Source of the DNA: Bacillota bacterium
Lineage (GTDB): Bacteria; Planctomycetota; UBA8108; UBA1146
Direction: 5' to 3'
DNA: 64,000 nucleotides
NCBI GenBank assembly: GCA_003973385.1
Contig: QNYK01000079.1
Span: 121,810 to 185,809, forward strand
Shown: one piece after another, positions 51,838 to 60,644 of the stretch
Layout: each line of letters opens with the position of its first letter
How positions within the stretch are numbered: the first letter of the stretch is position 1
Made by a program: the position numbers and the translations under genes
The notes under the pieces: model-generated
The model's database searches: none
Seen by the model: only the letters and a program-made list of their open reading frames with translations
What the model was told of the DNA's origin: nothing

Positions 51838-54260
51838 GATCGCCCACCCTTTCGCTTCCAGCGTGCGACCTTTCTCACCTTGCGCTCGGTGCGCTCATCG
51901 AGCAGCGGCTCCGGTCGTGTCGGTGGTACTGGCATCGTTGCCGGAACCCCGGTGAGATCGGGCTGGTATTCCTTCCTCCCTGTGAGCCTGTGAATCAACC
52001 ACCGTGTCGCCTCCTTCGGATACGGATATTCCATCACTTCCTTTGCCAGCACCGACTCGACCCGCGCCGAGCCGGGCAACACGCAGGAAGGACAGCCAGC
52101 GGCACAATCGCACTGCACCACCGCCTCCAGTACATCTTCGAGCACCTCCATGTGCTTTTCATGACCCAGTTCCGAGTAACCGATTCCGCCAGGGTACAGG
52201 TCGTAGATATTCATCAGATCCGCGTCGACATGGTGATCGAGATCGTTCGGATCGCACATGGCACGGATCGCCAGCAGATCCCTGAACAGTCGCGCCACGC
52301 CGTGCATCGCGGATCTCAGGAAGCCGGTGCCGAATCGCTCGGCGGCCTGTATCGTTTCTCGGTCGAGCTGGATCTGATGGCTGACGGTATCGAGTTCCAG
52401 TGGCGGGAGATCGACCTCGCCGTAGCCGATGTTCTCGATCGAATGAAACCGGACCTTCTTGAAACCTGTGATCCTCGTCCGCACCTCCACCTCGACCAGC
52501 CGAAGAGTGGCTCCTGGCTGCTTCCGTTTCGACCATTCCTCGGTCACGGTGACCCGCTTCTGTGTCAGAGCCTGGGTGTAGTAGCCGGTATCGGTACGCC
52601 GGATCTTGACCAGGCAATTGACATGATCCATCTGCTCGACGATGAAGGTCTCGGTGCGATGGATGTAGATGGCACCCTCGTAAAGGCTGACCATGGCTGC
52701 CACATAATCGAGTTCGCCAATGACGCGGTCCGGTCCCATCTCCAGGATCGTGAAGTTCTCCTCGCTGGTGGTCCGTAACCTGACCGCCGCAGCAGGGTAT
52801 TCATCGCTGCTGAGATACCATTGCCCCCCCGCCTCGCACAGCCGGTTCTCTTCCTGCAGAACGGTACACATCCCCTCCACTTCCGGCCCCATCAGGTCGG
52901 CGTCGTCGACAGACAGGGGCAGTTCGTAGGCCGCACAGATCAGATGGCGAGCCACGATGTAAGGATTGTCGGTCTCGATCACGGCATTCTCGGGGCTACT
53001 CCCGAACAGGGTCTCTGGATGACGGATGAACCATTGATCGATCGGGTCCTGGCCCGCGATCAGAAACACCAGCGACTCGCCGTGAGATCGACCCGCTCGA
53101 CCCGCCTGTTGCATGAAGGAGCAGACGCTTCCGGGCCAACCGACCACGATGCAGCCGTCGAGTCCCCCGACATCGATCCCCACCTCGAGCGCATTGGTGG
53201 TCACCACTCCGCCGAGATCTCCGCCAAACAGTTTCGATTCGATGTGTCGTCGCTCGCTCGGCAGGTAACCGCCACGATAGGCATCGATGCGATCGGCGAC
53301 CTGCTGCCGATCACCCGCACCGCGAGCGCGTTCGCGGATGTATCGCAGGATCAACTCGACACTGTTGCGGGTGCGGGCAAAGCAGATGGTTCGCATGCCT
53401 CGTCGCACCAGTTCTGGCAACAGCCGTACCGCCACCGACAGCGGGCCCCGCCGCGATGTGGTGCCGTCGTCGCGCTGAATCAGCGGTGGATTCCACAATA
53501 CGATGTGTTTTCGGCCCCGTGGGGCTCCATCTTCGACGATGGTGCGCACCGGCTCCCCGATCAATCTCTCGACATGCTCCCCCGGGTTGGCGATGGTGGC
53601 GCTGGCGGCGATGAAGACCGGATCGGAGCCGTGATGGCGGCAGATCCGGCGCAGCCGCCGGATCACGCTGGCCACATGAGAACCGAAGATGCCGCGCAGG
53701 GTGTGGACCTCATCGATGACGACATAACGCAGATTTGCGAAGAGGGCCGCCCAGCCGCCGTGGTTGGGCAAGATCGAGGCGTGCAACATGTCCGGATTGC
53801 TCAGGATGATGCGTCCCGATCTGCGTAACCTGCGCCGCATCACCGGTTCGGTATCGCCATCGTAGATCCCCGTCTCCAGCGTCAAGCCGATGCCATCGAT
53901 CATGTCACGCAGGTGACGGTGCTGGTCCTGGCTCAGCGCCTTGGTCGGATATAAAAACAATGCATGTGCGCCCGGATCCCGGATCATCGCATCGAGTACC
54001 GGCACCGTGCTGCACAGGGTCTTGCCGCTGGCGGTCGATGACGCGACGACGATGTGCTCTCCATCGAGAACCGCTTTCATCGCCTCGGCCTGATGACTGT
54101 AGAGGGGCCAGATCTGACGCGACTGCAGGTGGTCGATCAGGCGCTGCTCGATCGGTGGAATCTCGGTCGCGGCCACTGCAGGACGCGCCTCGATGGTGCG
54201 AATCGCCACCAGTTCATCGGCCGATGCGATGCGCGAACGGACCCCTTCGAGGATCTCCAT
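51834..54260 (-). CDS. mrfA: MrfA/YprA-like DEAD/DEAH-box helicase
   Basis: An 808-residue superfamily 2 helicase with a DUF1998 region. Walker A is ASSTASGKTL, motif II DEVH, motif III SATI, and the second RecA domain has GVVTTNALEVGID and QQAGRAGRS. A four-Cys cluster CDCAAGCPSC near residue 714-723 matches the zinc-binding site needed by MrfA. In known relatives it is a 3'-5' DNA helicase acting with MrfB in nucleotide-excision-independent repair. The ATG at 54260 has a weak ribosome site, and a small start shift is possible. It is divergent from the amidase gene. Confidence 0.88.
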   Translation of the reverse strand: MEILEGVRSRIASADELVAIRTIEARPAVAATEIPPIEQRLIDHLQSRQIWPLYSHQAEAMKAVLDGEHIVVASSTASGKTLCSTVPVLDAMIRDPGAHALFLYPTKALSQDQHRHLRDMIDGIGLTLETGIYDGDTEPVMRRRLRRSGRIILSNPDMLHASILPNHGGWAALFANLRYVVIDEVHTLRGIFGSHVASVIRRLRRICRHHGSDPVFIAASATIANPGEHVERLIGEPVRTIVEDGAPRGRKHIVLWNPPLIQRDDGTTSRRGPLSVAVRLLPELVRRGMRTICFARTRNSVELILRYIRERARGAGDRQQVADRIDAYRGGYLPSERRHIESKLFGGDLGGVVTTNALEVGIDVGGLDGCIVVGWPGSVCSFMQQAGRAGRSHGESLVFLIAGQDPIDQWFIRHPETLFGSSPENAVIETDNPYIVARHLICAAYELPLSVDDADLMGPEVEGMCTVLQEENRLCEAGGQWYLSSDEYPAAAVRLRTTSEENFTILEMGPDRVIGELDYVAAMVSLYEGAIYIHRTETFIVEQMDHVNCLVKIRRTDTGYYTQALTQKRVTVTEEWSKRKQPGATLRLVEVEVRTRITGFKKVRFHSIENIGYGEVDLPPLELDTVSHQIQLDRETIQAAERFGTGFLRSAMHGVARLFRDLLAIRAMCDPNDLDHHVDADLMNIYDLYPGGIGYSELGHEKHMEVLEDVLEAVVQCDCAAGCPSCVLPGSARVESVLAKEVMEYPYPKEATRWLIHRLTGRKEYQPDLTGVPATMPVPPTRPEPLLDERTERKVRKVARWKRKGGRS

Positions 54261-54595
54261 CGGCGTGCTGCGGCTGGTCGCTTCGAGGTTCGCCCGCGGT
54301 TGCGAACCTCCGGCAGTGGCTGCATCGACGGGCCGATCTCGGCCGGCCGATGAGGTGACAGGAAGCGGATCGATGCCCCCCCCTTTCCCGGTCGCGAGCT
54401 GGCGCGAGGATCGCTGGCGGCCAACCCTAACAAAACCCTTACATCAAGTCCAGTCCCTAGATGTTTGGTTCCTGAGTGCAGTTCCGGTATGCTGCGTCCG
54501 CGGGCATCTTCCCGCGGGGGAAGACCGGTGCGGCGTTGCCAGAGTGCGATCCAACAACGACGGGGATGGGGGCCCATCCGCTGCTTCCGGCGCCG
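54261..54595. other. divergent intergenic region
   Basis: About 335 bases between the mrfA-like gene and the amidase lipoprotein gene. The stretch CCCTAACAAAACCCTTACATCAAGTCCAG is more A-rich than its surroundings and may hold promoter elements; nothing can be assigned firmly. A long minus-strand frame here is a shadow. Confidence 0.35.
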
Positions 54596-55771
54596 ATGCG
54601 GCCACCGCTGGTGCAGATCTCGCTGCTCTTCTCGCTTCTCATCTCGGTGCTGATCATCGGTGGCTGTGGCCAGACGCCATCGCCTCGGACCATCTACCCC
54701 ACTCCCGCTGCACTGGTCCAGGCCAACAGCGCCCTCGAAGCGGGCAACATCGAGCGTGCGCGAAGCATCTTTGCCTCCTGGGAGAGTCCCGAAAAAGCCG
54801 CCAGCGTTCGCGGCATGGCTCGTATCGGGCTCGGTCGCTGCGCCCTCGCCAGTGGTCAGATCGAGGCTGCGATCCGCCACCTCGATATGGCCAGAAAACT
54901 GCTCGGTCCCGGAACACAGCTGGCTCGCGCTCATCTCTACCTCGGCGAGGCGCTGCTGAGATCGGGCTCGACCAACAGTGGACTCAATCAACTCGAGAAA
55001 GCCTACCCGTCGCTCCTCGATGCGGATAATCGCCGTCGTGCTGCTTACCTCATCACGCGCACACTCGATCAACTGGGAGAAGCAGTACCCGCGCTCTATC
55101 GCAATGCCGCTGGCAACGCCAGTTTTCCTGAATACACATCGATCTGGCTGCGCGATGTCACTCCCGGCACGACCGTCGTCGAGACAGCGCCGACGGGGGT
55201 GCCCAGGGTGACGGTGCGGAATGCTCCGAAGAGAATCCAGGTGCACAAGCGAAGCAGCTGGAGAGCCAGTCCGCCACGAACCCGCCGCGTCGTTCCGATG
55301 ACACGGCCGAGTCGCATCACCGTCCATCACACTGCCGACCAGCCCGCCATCGCCTCGCTGGGCATCCGCAATCCCGAACAATATCTGCGTCGCATCCAGG
55401 ACTACTGCACCGGCAGCCTCAACTGGGGCGACATCGGCTATCACTACCTGATCAGTGCCGACGGGCGCATCTGGGAGGGCCGTTCGATCCAGTACCAGGG
55501 CGCACACGCCGGCAACAACTCGCTCAATCGCGGCAATATCGGCATCGCACTGATCGGTAATTTTGATCGAGAACACCCCACCTCATCGCAGGTGGAGAGT
55601 CTCGGCTCGTTGCTGGGTGCACTCGCTGCCGTGCACGAGATTCGCCCCTCGCGCATCTATGGCCACAAGGATCTGCGAGATACGGGCTGTCCCGGCAAGC
55701 ACCTGCAGTCGATCCTCGCCAGATTGGTCGATAGACTGAACCGATCGGGCCAGACGCGAAGGACCCGCTGA
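54596..55771 (+). CDS. N-acetylmuramoyl-L-alanine amidase lipoprotein
   Basis: 391 residues from ATG 54596, chosen to place the lipoprotein signal (ISLLFSLLISVLIIGGC) at the N-terminus; ATG 54566 is an alternative and neither has a strong ribosome site. After the lipobox GGC comes a TPR-like helical region (about 25-150), then an Amidase_2/PGRP domain: RITVHHTADQ, GDIGYHYLISADGRIWEGR, HAGNNSLNRGNIGIALIGNF, IYGHKDLRDTGCPGKHL. Zinc ligands His, His and Cys are all visible. It should cut the amide bond between MurNAc and the stem peptide in the periplasm. Confidence 0.85.
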   Translation: MRPPLVQISLLFSLLISVLIIGGCGQTPSPRTIYPTPAALVQANSALEAGNIERARSIFASWESPEKAASVRGMARIGLGRCALASGQIEAAIRHLDMARKLLGPGTQLARAHLYLGEALLRSGSTNSGLNQLEKAYPSLLDADNRRRAAYLITRTLDQLGEAVPALYRNAAGNASFPEYTSIWLRDVTPGTTVVETAPTGVPRVTVRNAPKRIQVHKRSSWRASPPRTRRVVPMTRPSRITVHHTADQPAIASLGIRNPEQYLRRIQDYCTGSLNWGDIGYHYLISADGRIWEGRSIQYQGAHAGNNSLNRGNIGIALIGNFDREHPTSSQVESLGSLLGALAAVHEIRPSRIYGHKDLRDTGCPGKHLQSILARLVDRLNRSGQTRRTR

Positions 55772-55853
55772 GGAGCTCAACATTCCACAGATGGCGTGGG
55801 GGCTTTCCAGATCGCAGACAATTGGTTAGTTTCTTCGAAGAGGGAGGCACTCC

Positions 55854-56108
55854 TTGATCTTCGGATTTTTCGGCAAGAAAAAGCAGCAGAAGCGCCAGGA
55901 GATCTCGAAAAGGCGCGAAGAGCTGGAATCAGAGCGAGAAGGCCTCATCACCGAGTTGGAACTGCTCGAAAAGAAACTCAATATCGGCATGGGGTCTGAC
56001 GAGACCGATCGCACCACCACCCTCAGTCGCTATCCCAAGCGCATCGTCGAGCTCCGCATCCAGATCGATGCCATCGAACGCAAATTGAGCGCGCTCCCCA
56101 GCGATTGA
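55854..56108 (+). CDS. small coiled-coil protein
   Basis: 84 residues. The start is TTG 55854 with GGGAGG six bases upstream. A short basic N-terminus (FGFFGKKKQQKRQ) leads into a charged helix with heptad spacing (ISKRREELESEREGLITELE) and a second short helix. No family was recognised. It lies 80 bases after the amidase gene in the same orientation. Confidence 0.6.
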   Translation: MIFGFFGKKKQQKRQEISKRREELESEREGLITELELLEKKLNIGMGSDETDRTTTLSRYPKRIVELRIQIDAIERKLSALPSD

Positions 56109-56115
56109 TCGACCC

Positions 56116-56484
56116 CTAGGCAAATGCATCGTCATCGATCTCGCCCGCGCCATCGGTACCCCCCGCTTCCGGATCGCCACAACCATCTCCGTGGTGATTC
56201 TTCTGGCGCTCGCCAGATGTGACCTGCTCGCGGTAGGTGGCGCGCAGTTGCGCGTACTCCTCGGCACTGATCTCGAGCGGATCGGGACCATCGGCACGAT
56301 CATCCGAGTCCATCACCTCGGCGTGGATTCTCATCAGGAAGGGAATACACCAGCCACAGCCGGTACCTGCACCGAAACACTCCGACAGTTGCGATGGACG
56401 GCTCGGCTGCGTCTGGCGCGTGAAGTTGATCAATTTCCTGCGCGTCACGCGAAAGCAGTAGCAAACCCTGTCATCGAGTTCCAT
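56116..56484 (-). CDS. BFD-like [2Fe-2S] protein
   Basis: 122 residues. The N-terminal half has the bacterioferritin-associated ferredoxin pattern: CYCFRVTRRKLI with C-x-C, then ECFGAGTGCGWCIPFL with C-x2-C, giving four likely [2Fe-2S] ligands. The tail is acidic and Gly-rich. The ATG at 56484 has GGGAGG upstream; the longer frame has no support. Known BFD proteins release iron from bacterioferritin, but similar domains serve in other redox enzymes, and no ferritin gene is nearby. Confidence 0.75.
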   Translation of the reverse strand: MELDDRVCYCFRVTRRKLINFTRQTQPSRPSQLSECFGAGTGCGWCIPFLMRIHAEVMDSDDRADGPDPLEISAEEYAQLRATYREQVTSGERQKNHHGDGCGDPEAGGTDGAGEIDDDAFA

Positions 56485-56639
56485 CGCAGGCCTCCCGGCT
56501 GGTCCCCTCTTACTCGCCCAAGGGTCTACTGCCGGCGGCTCCGGTACAACCCCACGCCGTTGTGAGTCCCGGGAACACTTCCTGTCGGATCCGTTTCGTG
56601 GTGTCATCGCCTCGTCACTGACCGCTAGCAGGAGGAACC

Positions 56640-57677
56640 ATGGACCGGGTCGACCTCAGATCGGACACCGTCACCCACCCGACCGAGCAGATGTACCGCC
56701 AGATGGTGGCTGCACCGCTGGGCGACGACGTTTTCGGTGACGATCCGACCGTCAATCAGCTCGAGCGAGAGAGTGCCGCCCGCCTCGGCAAGCAAGCGGC
56801 GCTGTTTGTTCCGTCCGGCACGATGGCCAACACCATCGCCATCGGCACGCTGACGAATCCTGGCGACGAGATGATCCTGATGGAAGACAGCCATATCTAC
56901 CTGTACGAGGCGGGCGGTTCGGCTCGACTGTGGGGAGTCCATCCGCATCCGTTGCCATCGGTCGACGGTTGCCTCGATGCGGCATCGGTCCATGGCGCCA
57001 TCCGACCCGACGATGACCACCAGCCGCGCACATCGCTGATCTGTCTCGAGAACACCCACAACATGTGTGGCGGGCGCGTGATCAGCAAGGAACAGATCGC
57101 CGGTGTCGCCGCCGTCGCCGCTCAACACGATTTCAAGATGCATCTCGATGGTGCGAGACTGTTTCACGCCGAGGTGTCCCTCGGCATCGCCGCTGCCGAG
57201 CTGGCCGCTCCCTTCGACACCGTCTCCTTCTGTCTCTCGAAGGGACTCTCCTGCCCCATCGGCTCACTGCTGTGTGGATCCACCGACGATATCGCCGAGG
57301 CGAGGCGCTTGAGAAAACTGCTCGGCGGTGGCATGCGCCAGGTCGGCGTGATCGCCGCAGCGGGGCTGGTCGCGCTCACTGACGGCATCGAGCGACTCGC
57401 CGATGACCACCGCCGCTGTCAGCAACTCGCCGAGGGGCTCGCTGATCTGCCCGGTGCCCGGCTGGATCCGAACCCGCCGCAGTCGAACATCCTGTTCGTG
57501 CGCTTTGACGATCTGGATGTCGCGGGTCATCAGCAACTCGAGGCCGATCTCGACGCCCGGGGGGTGCGGGTGCTGGCGGTCGGTGATCGTGGTCTGCGCG
57601 CCGTGTTCCACCGTCAAATCGACGATACTGGCCTTCAACAGGCTCTGGAGGGCTTTCGAGCCATCCGCTCCATTTGA
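56640..57677 (+). CDS. ltaE: low-specificity L-threonine aldolase
   Basis: A 345-residue PLP enzyme of the threonine aldolase family, splitting threonine or allo-threonine into glycine and acetaldehyde. DLRSDTVTHPTEQMYRQM at the start, DDVFGDDPTVNQLE, FVPSGTMANTIA, LENTHNMCGGRV and HLDGARLFHAEVSLG are all characteristic. Lys201 in FCLSKGLSCPIGS is the likely cofactor lysine. The ATG has AGGAGG a few bases upstream. Stand-alone gene. Confidence 0.92.
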   Translation: MDRVDLRSDTVTHPTEQMYRQMVAAPLGDDVFGDDPTVNQLERESAARLGKQAALFVPSGTMANTIAIGTLTNPGDEMILMEDSHIYLYEAGGSARLWGVHPHPLPSVDGCLDAASVHGAIRPDDDHQPRTSLICLENTHNMCGGRVISKEQIAGVAAVAAQHDFKMHLDGARLFHAEVSLGIAAAELAAPFDTVSFCLSKGLSCPIGSLLCGSTDDIAEARRLRKLLGGGMRQVGVIAAAGLVALTDGIERLADDHRRCQQLAEGLADLPGARLDPNPPQSNILFVRFDDLDVAGHQQLEADLDARGVRVLAVGDRGLRAVFHRQIDDTGLQQALEGFRAIRSI

Positions 57678-57922
57678 GGCAAATGGCTTCCGAATCGGTC
57701 CTGCACTGCGGTACTTCCAAGTCAGCAGCGAGGCGCTGATCCGGGGTGGTCCCGGCTCATGTTATACTGCTCAGGAAGGTGTTCCTGGCCCGATTTCAGG
57801 GCCCGGCGCCGCGTCCGCGAGAGAGGTTTCCTGATCCTCTCTCTGCACCCCTCCCGACCCGGAGATCCCGCATGTGCCCCCCTCCAGGTGACCGACCCGA
57901 GCAGCCGAAGGAGCGAGCATCG

Positions 57923-58480
57923 ATGGCTCCCGAGGATCTCGAAGATGTCGAACTCGTGCAACTCGCCGCCAGCGGCGATGAAGCCGCGTTCGGCGTCCTG
58001 ATCGATCGCTTCGGAGGATTGGTGCTGGGTCTGGCCCGACGCAAGGTCGGTCGTGAGGACGCGGACGATGTCGCCCAGGACGCCCTCTTTCACATCTGGC
58101 GCTCCCTGCCCTCGCTCAGGGAGCCACGCGCCTTCATCGGTTGGCTTTCACGATTGGTCCAGAACAGGGCCCATCGCTGGATCCAGCAGAAACAACGCAA
58201 GCGGGTCGTGCTGCAACAAGCGCGCACCGAGTTGCTGGCCCGGGCCCAGCACCGTTCGAAGGAATCGAGTTCGATCGAGACCGACGAACTGGTGCACCGC
58301 CTCCCCGATGAGATGCGACTGGCGCTGCAATGGAAGTACATCGAGGGGCGCTCCTACGACGAGATCGGGGATCGCCTTGGCATGTCTTTCCACCAGGTGG
58401 ACTACCTGATGCGCCGCGCACGTGCGGCGTTACGCAAGGAGCTGGAACGCTCCGAATCAGCGAAGGGGGGCAGCGCATGA
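57923..58480 (+). CDS. ECF-type RNA polymerase sigma factor
   Basis: 185 residues from ATG 57923 (AAGGAG upstream); an ATG at 57872 with GGAG is an equally possible start adding 17 residues. Region 2 is seen in AAFGVLIDRFGGLVLGLARR and the -10 contact region DADDVAQDALFHIWRSL; region 4 is LALQWKYIEGRSYDEIGDRL followed by GMSFHQVDYLMRRARAALR. There is no region 3, as in the extracytoplasmic-function class. Its stop overlaps the anti-sigma start by four bases. It probably controls its own operon and that of unknown envelope genes. Confidence 0.88.
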   Translation: MAPEDLEDVELVQLAASGDEAAFGVLIDRFGGLVLGLARRKVGREDADDVAQDALFHIWRSLPSLREPRAFIGWLSRLVQNRAHRWIQQKQRKRVVLQQARTELLARAQHRSKESSSIETDELVHRLPDEMRLALQWKYIEGRSYDEIGDRLGMSFHQVDYLMRRARAALRKELERSESAKGGSA

Positions 58481-59154
58481 GCGATCGCCCGATGATCCCA
58501 CTCGATAATTGTGATGGTGTGCGGAGCGTTCTTCCGAGATTTCTCGACGGCGAGTCGGGTCCTCTCGAAGAGACGCGCATCGCCCAGCACCTCTCCTCGT
58601 GCCCCGGTTGTCGTGAGGTTCACGACCACTGTCGCGACGAGTTGCTGATGACGATCGAGGCTCTGACCGGCGTCAGTTCCGCCGATGTGGCAGCGCTTTC
58701 GCGCGCGACCCGGCACCAGATCGCCATCGAGTCGAGCAGTGGCACCGCCCGGCGCTTCGCCGATGGGCACGATTCGCCACCCGTGGGCCGCTGGTGGAGC
58801 AGTGCTGCGGCATTGCTGGTCGGCTGGGTGTTGCTGTCGGGAATCCCGACCAGCATCACCGTTCCGCAGCTCGACACCCCCGCCGTCGCCTCGATGACGC
58901 TGATCCGCGGCGATGTCGATGCCAATGGCCGCCTCGACTGGGCCGATTTCCAGGAACTGATCAGCTGGCTGCGCGATTCCGGTCCCGAACCTCGCTGTCT
59001 CGCCGCCGGAGATCTCGATGACGATGGAACCATCACCATCGAGGATTCGGTACTGGCGCTGGCGCGACTCGCCGCCGGCACCGGACTCGAGGTGACACTC
59101 TTGTATCCCCGTGGTTCGGCAGGTGCACTGCCATGCCTGGATGTGTGCCCCTGA
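58477..59154 (+). CDS. anti-sigma factor with zinc finger, one TM and dockerin-like calcium domain
   Basis: 225 residues. The cytoplasmic zf-HC2-type zinc motif is H38-x3-C42-x2-C45 (QHLSSCPGC), followed by a helical linker and one membrane segment (AAALLVGWVLLSGI, about 109-122). The exported part holds two EF-hand-like loops with Asp ligands, DVDANGRLDWADF (146-158) and DLDDDGTITIEDS (179-191), and the tail ALPCLDVCP. This is the same dockerin-like module found at the C-termini of the large exported proteins in the window. ATG 58477 overlaps the sigma-factor stop, the usual arrangement for a cognate pair. The sensor role of the dockerin part is inference. Confidence 0.85.
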   Translation: MSDRPMIPLDNCDGVRSVLPRFLDGESGPLEETRIAQHLSSCPGCREVHDHCRDELLMTIEALTGVSSADVAALSRATRHQIAIESSSGTARRFADGHDSPPVGRWWSSAAALLVGWVLLSGIPTSITVPQLDTPAVASMTLIRGDVDANGRLDWADFQELISWLRDSGPEPRCLAAGDLDDDGTITIEDSVLALARLAAGTGLEVTLLYPRGSAGALPCLDVCP

Positions 59155-59168
59155 GGGGGGCAAAGGGA

Positions 59169-60638
59169 GTGAAGTTGAAGTACCCGTTGTTGCTGCTGCT
59201 GTGTGCACCGCTGATCCTGTCATCGCTGACAGGAAACGGCGAAGGTCGTGCCTCGGCCGCCGCCACGTTCACCGACGACGAAAAACCGTTCGTGCTGCTG
59301 ACGACGGTCCACAACTACGGCTACATCGAACCGTGTGGCTGACCGAAGAGAAAGATCAAGCTCGGCAGTCTGTCGAGACGGATGACCTACCTGAACTCGC
59401 TGAAATCCGAGGGCATCGAGCCGTTCCTGGTCGATGGCGGCGACTGGCTCTTCTCGCTCGGGCGACTGCACCCGAATCCATTGCTGCAGCAACAGATGCT
59501 GCAGAAGGCGCTGCTGCTGATCGATGCCTACAACCTGTTTGGCACCCGGGCCGCTGCCCTGGGCGAGCACGATCTGGCACTCGGTCTCGACCGACTCGTC
59601 GAGTTCCAGAAGCGCATGAAATTCCCGGTGCTGTGCGCCAACTTCAAGGACGCCAGTGGCGAGTCCCCCTTCGCCGCCTCGACCATCGTCACCAGCCAGG
59701 GGCGCAAGGTGCTGATCGTCGGCGCCATGCGGGTGCCACCGCAGCGCTTCATCGACAAGCACTGTGCCGGATCGAGCTTTTCCGACCCCTACCCGGCGAT
59801 CCTCGAGCAGATCGAGGCCCATATCGATGAGGTCGATCTGTGTGTCGTGCTGGGCCACATCGACCGTGCCGATGTCGACCGCCTCGCAACCGAGGTCACC
59901 GGCGTCGATGTGGTGGTCGAACCCAACTCCAGCAACGGCTCCGAGAACACCTGGATCAACGACGAGATCAAGACGACGCTGCACTCCGGCACGGTGCTGC
60001 TGAAGCCGAGTGGTCAGGGATCGGAACTGGCCCGCGCCGATCTGTGGTTTCGCGACAAGGCGAAGCCGTGGTTCAGCATCTGGGATGAAGATGCCCCCGC
60101 CGGCTCCAACATAGCGGATCTCTCGACGGTCGGACTGGCACCGCACATCGGCAGACACCCGGCGATGGAAAAGATCGTTGCGGAGTTCATGGCCACGACC
60201 CGCTACAAGAACCCGATCGATGCCGACGAGATGCAGTTCGAGCCATCGACACACTTCCTCGGCTCCATCACCTGTACCGTCTGTCACCCGCAGCAGGCGG
60301 CGTACTGGAAACAGACCGCCCACGGCCGGGCCTATGCGACGCTGGAAGCTTCCGGCGATCAGTTCCGCTACGACTGCATGCCATGCCATGTCACCGGTTA
60401 CGGCGAGACCTTCGTCGATGCCCACGAGCCGGGACGCTGGAAGGATGTCCAGTGCGAGAGCTGTCACGGCCTGAATCCACGCCACCCGAGCAAACCCGAG
60501 GCCTTCCCGTGGCCCGCAGTGAAAGACACCCCGTGCTGGTCGTGTCATAATCCGAGCGAGACCAAGGTTCCCTTCGATCCGGTGCAAGCGATGCCCCGGA
60601 TCGCCTGTCCACTCCTGAAACGTAGCGAAGGAAAGTAA
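59169..60638 (+). CDS. selenoprotein: UshA-like domain plus tetraheme cytochrome c (UGA = Sec)
   Basis: 489 residues if UGA 59340-59342 is read as selenocysteine (residue 58). After a signal peptide (KYPLLLLLCAPLILSSL), the motif is YIEPCG-Sec-PKRKIKLGSLSRR; the adjacent paralog has YIDVCGCKRKKVRQGSITRR at the same place. The frame is continuous on both sides of the UGA. A UshA/5'-nucleotidase-like region follows (about 60-340: DGGDWLF, GEHDLALGL), then four CxxCH heme sites: CTVCH (369), CMPCH (403), CESCH (429), CWSCH (456). GTG 59169 or TTG 59175 is the start; AAAGGGAG is upstream. It is probably a periplasmic redox protein. Confidence 0.85.
59340..59377 (+). promoter_or_regulatory. UGA-Sec codon and bacterial SECIS-like hairpin
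   Basis: The UGA at 59340-59342 is followed 18 bases later by a hairpin: 59361-59367 pairs with 59371-59377 (seven pairs, one G-U) and the loop is GUC. A stem of this size with G and U in the apical loop, roughly 25 bases after the UGA, fits the bacterial SECIS element that recruits SelB. Confidence 0.75.
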
Positions 60639-60644
60639 CTTCTC

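Noticed and set aside
54137..55576. 479-codon minus-strand ORF over the amidase gene
   Set aside because: The plus strand encodes clear amidase motifs; the minus-strand product has no recognisable domain.
59133..59342. Short ORF ending in TGA followed by a separate cytochrome ORF from 59382
   Set aside because: The two lie in the same frame, the TGA aligns with a redox Cys of the neighbouring paralog, and a SECIS-like hairpin follows; a selenocysteine codon explains this better than a pseudogene or two genes.
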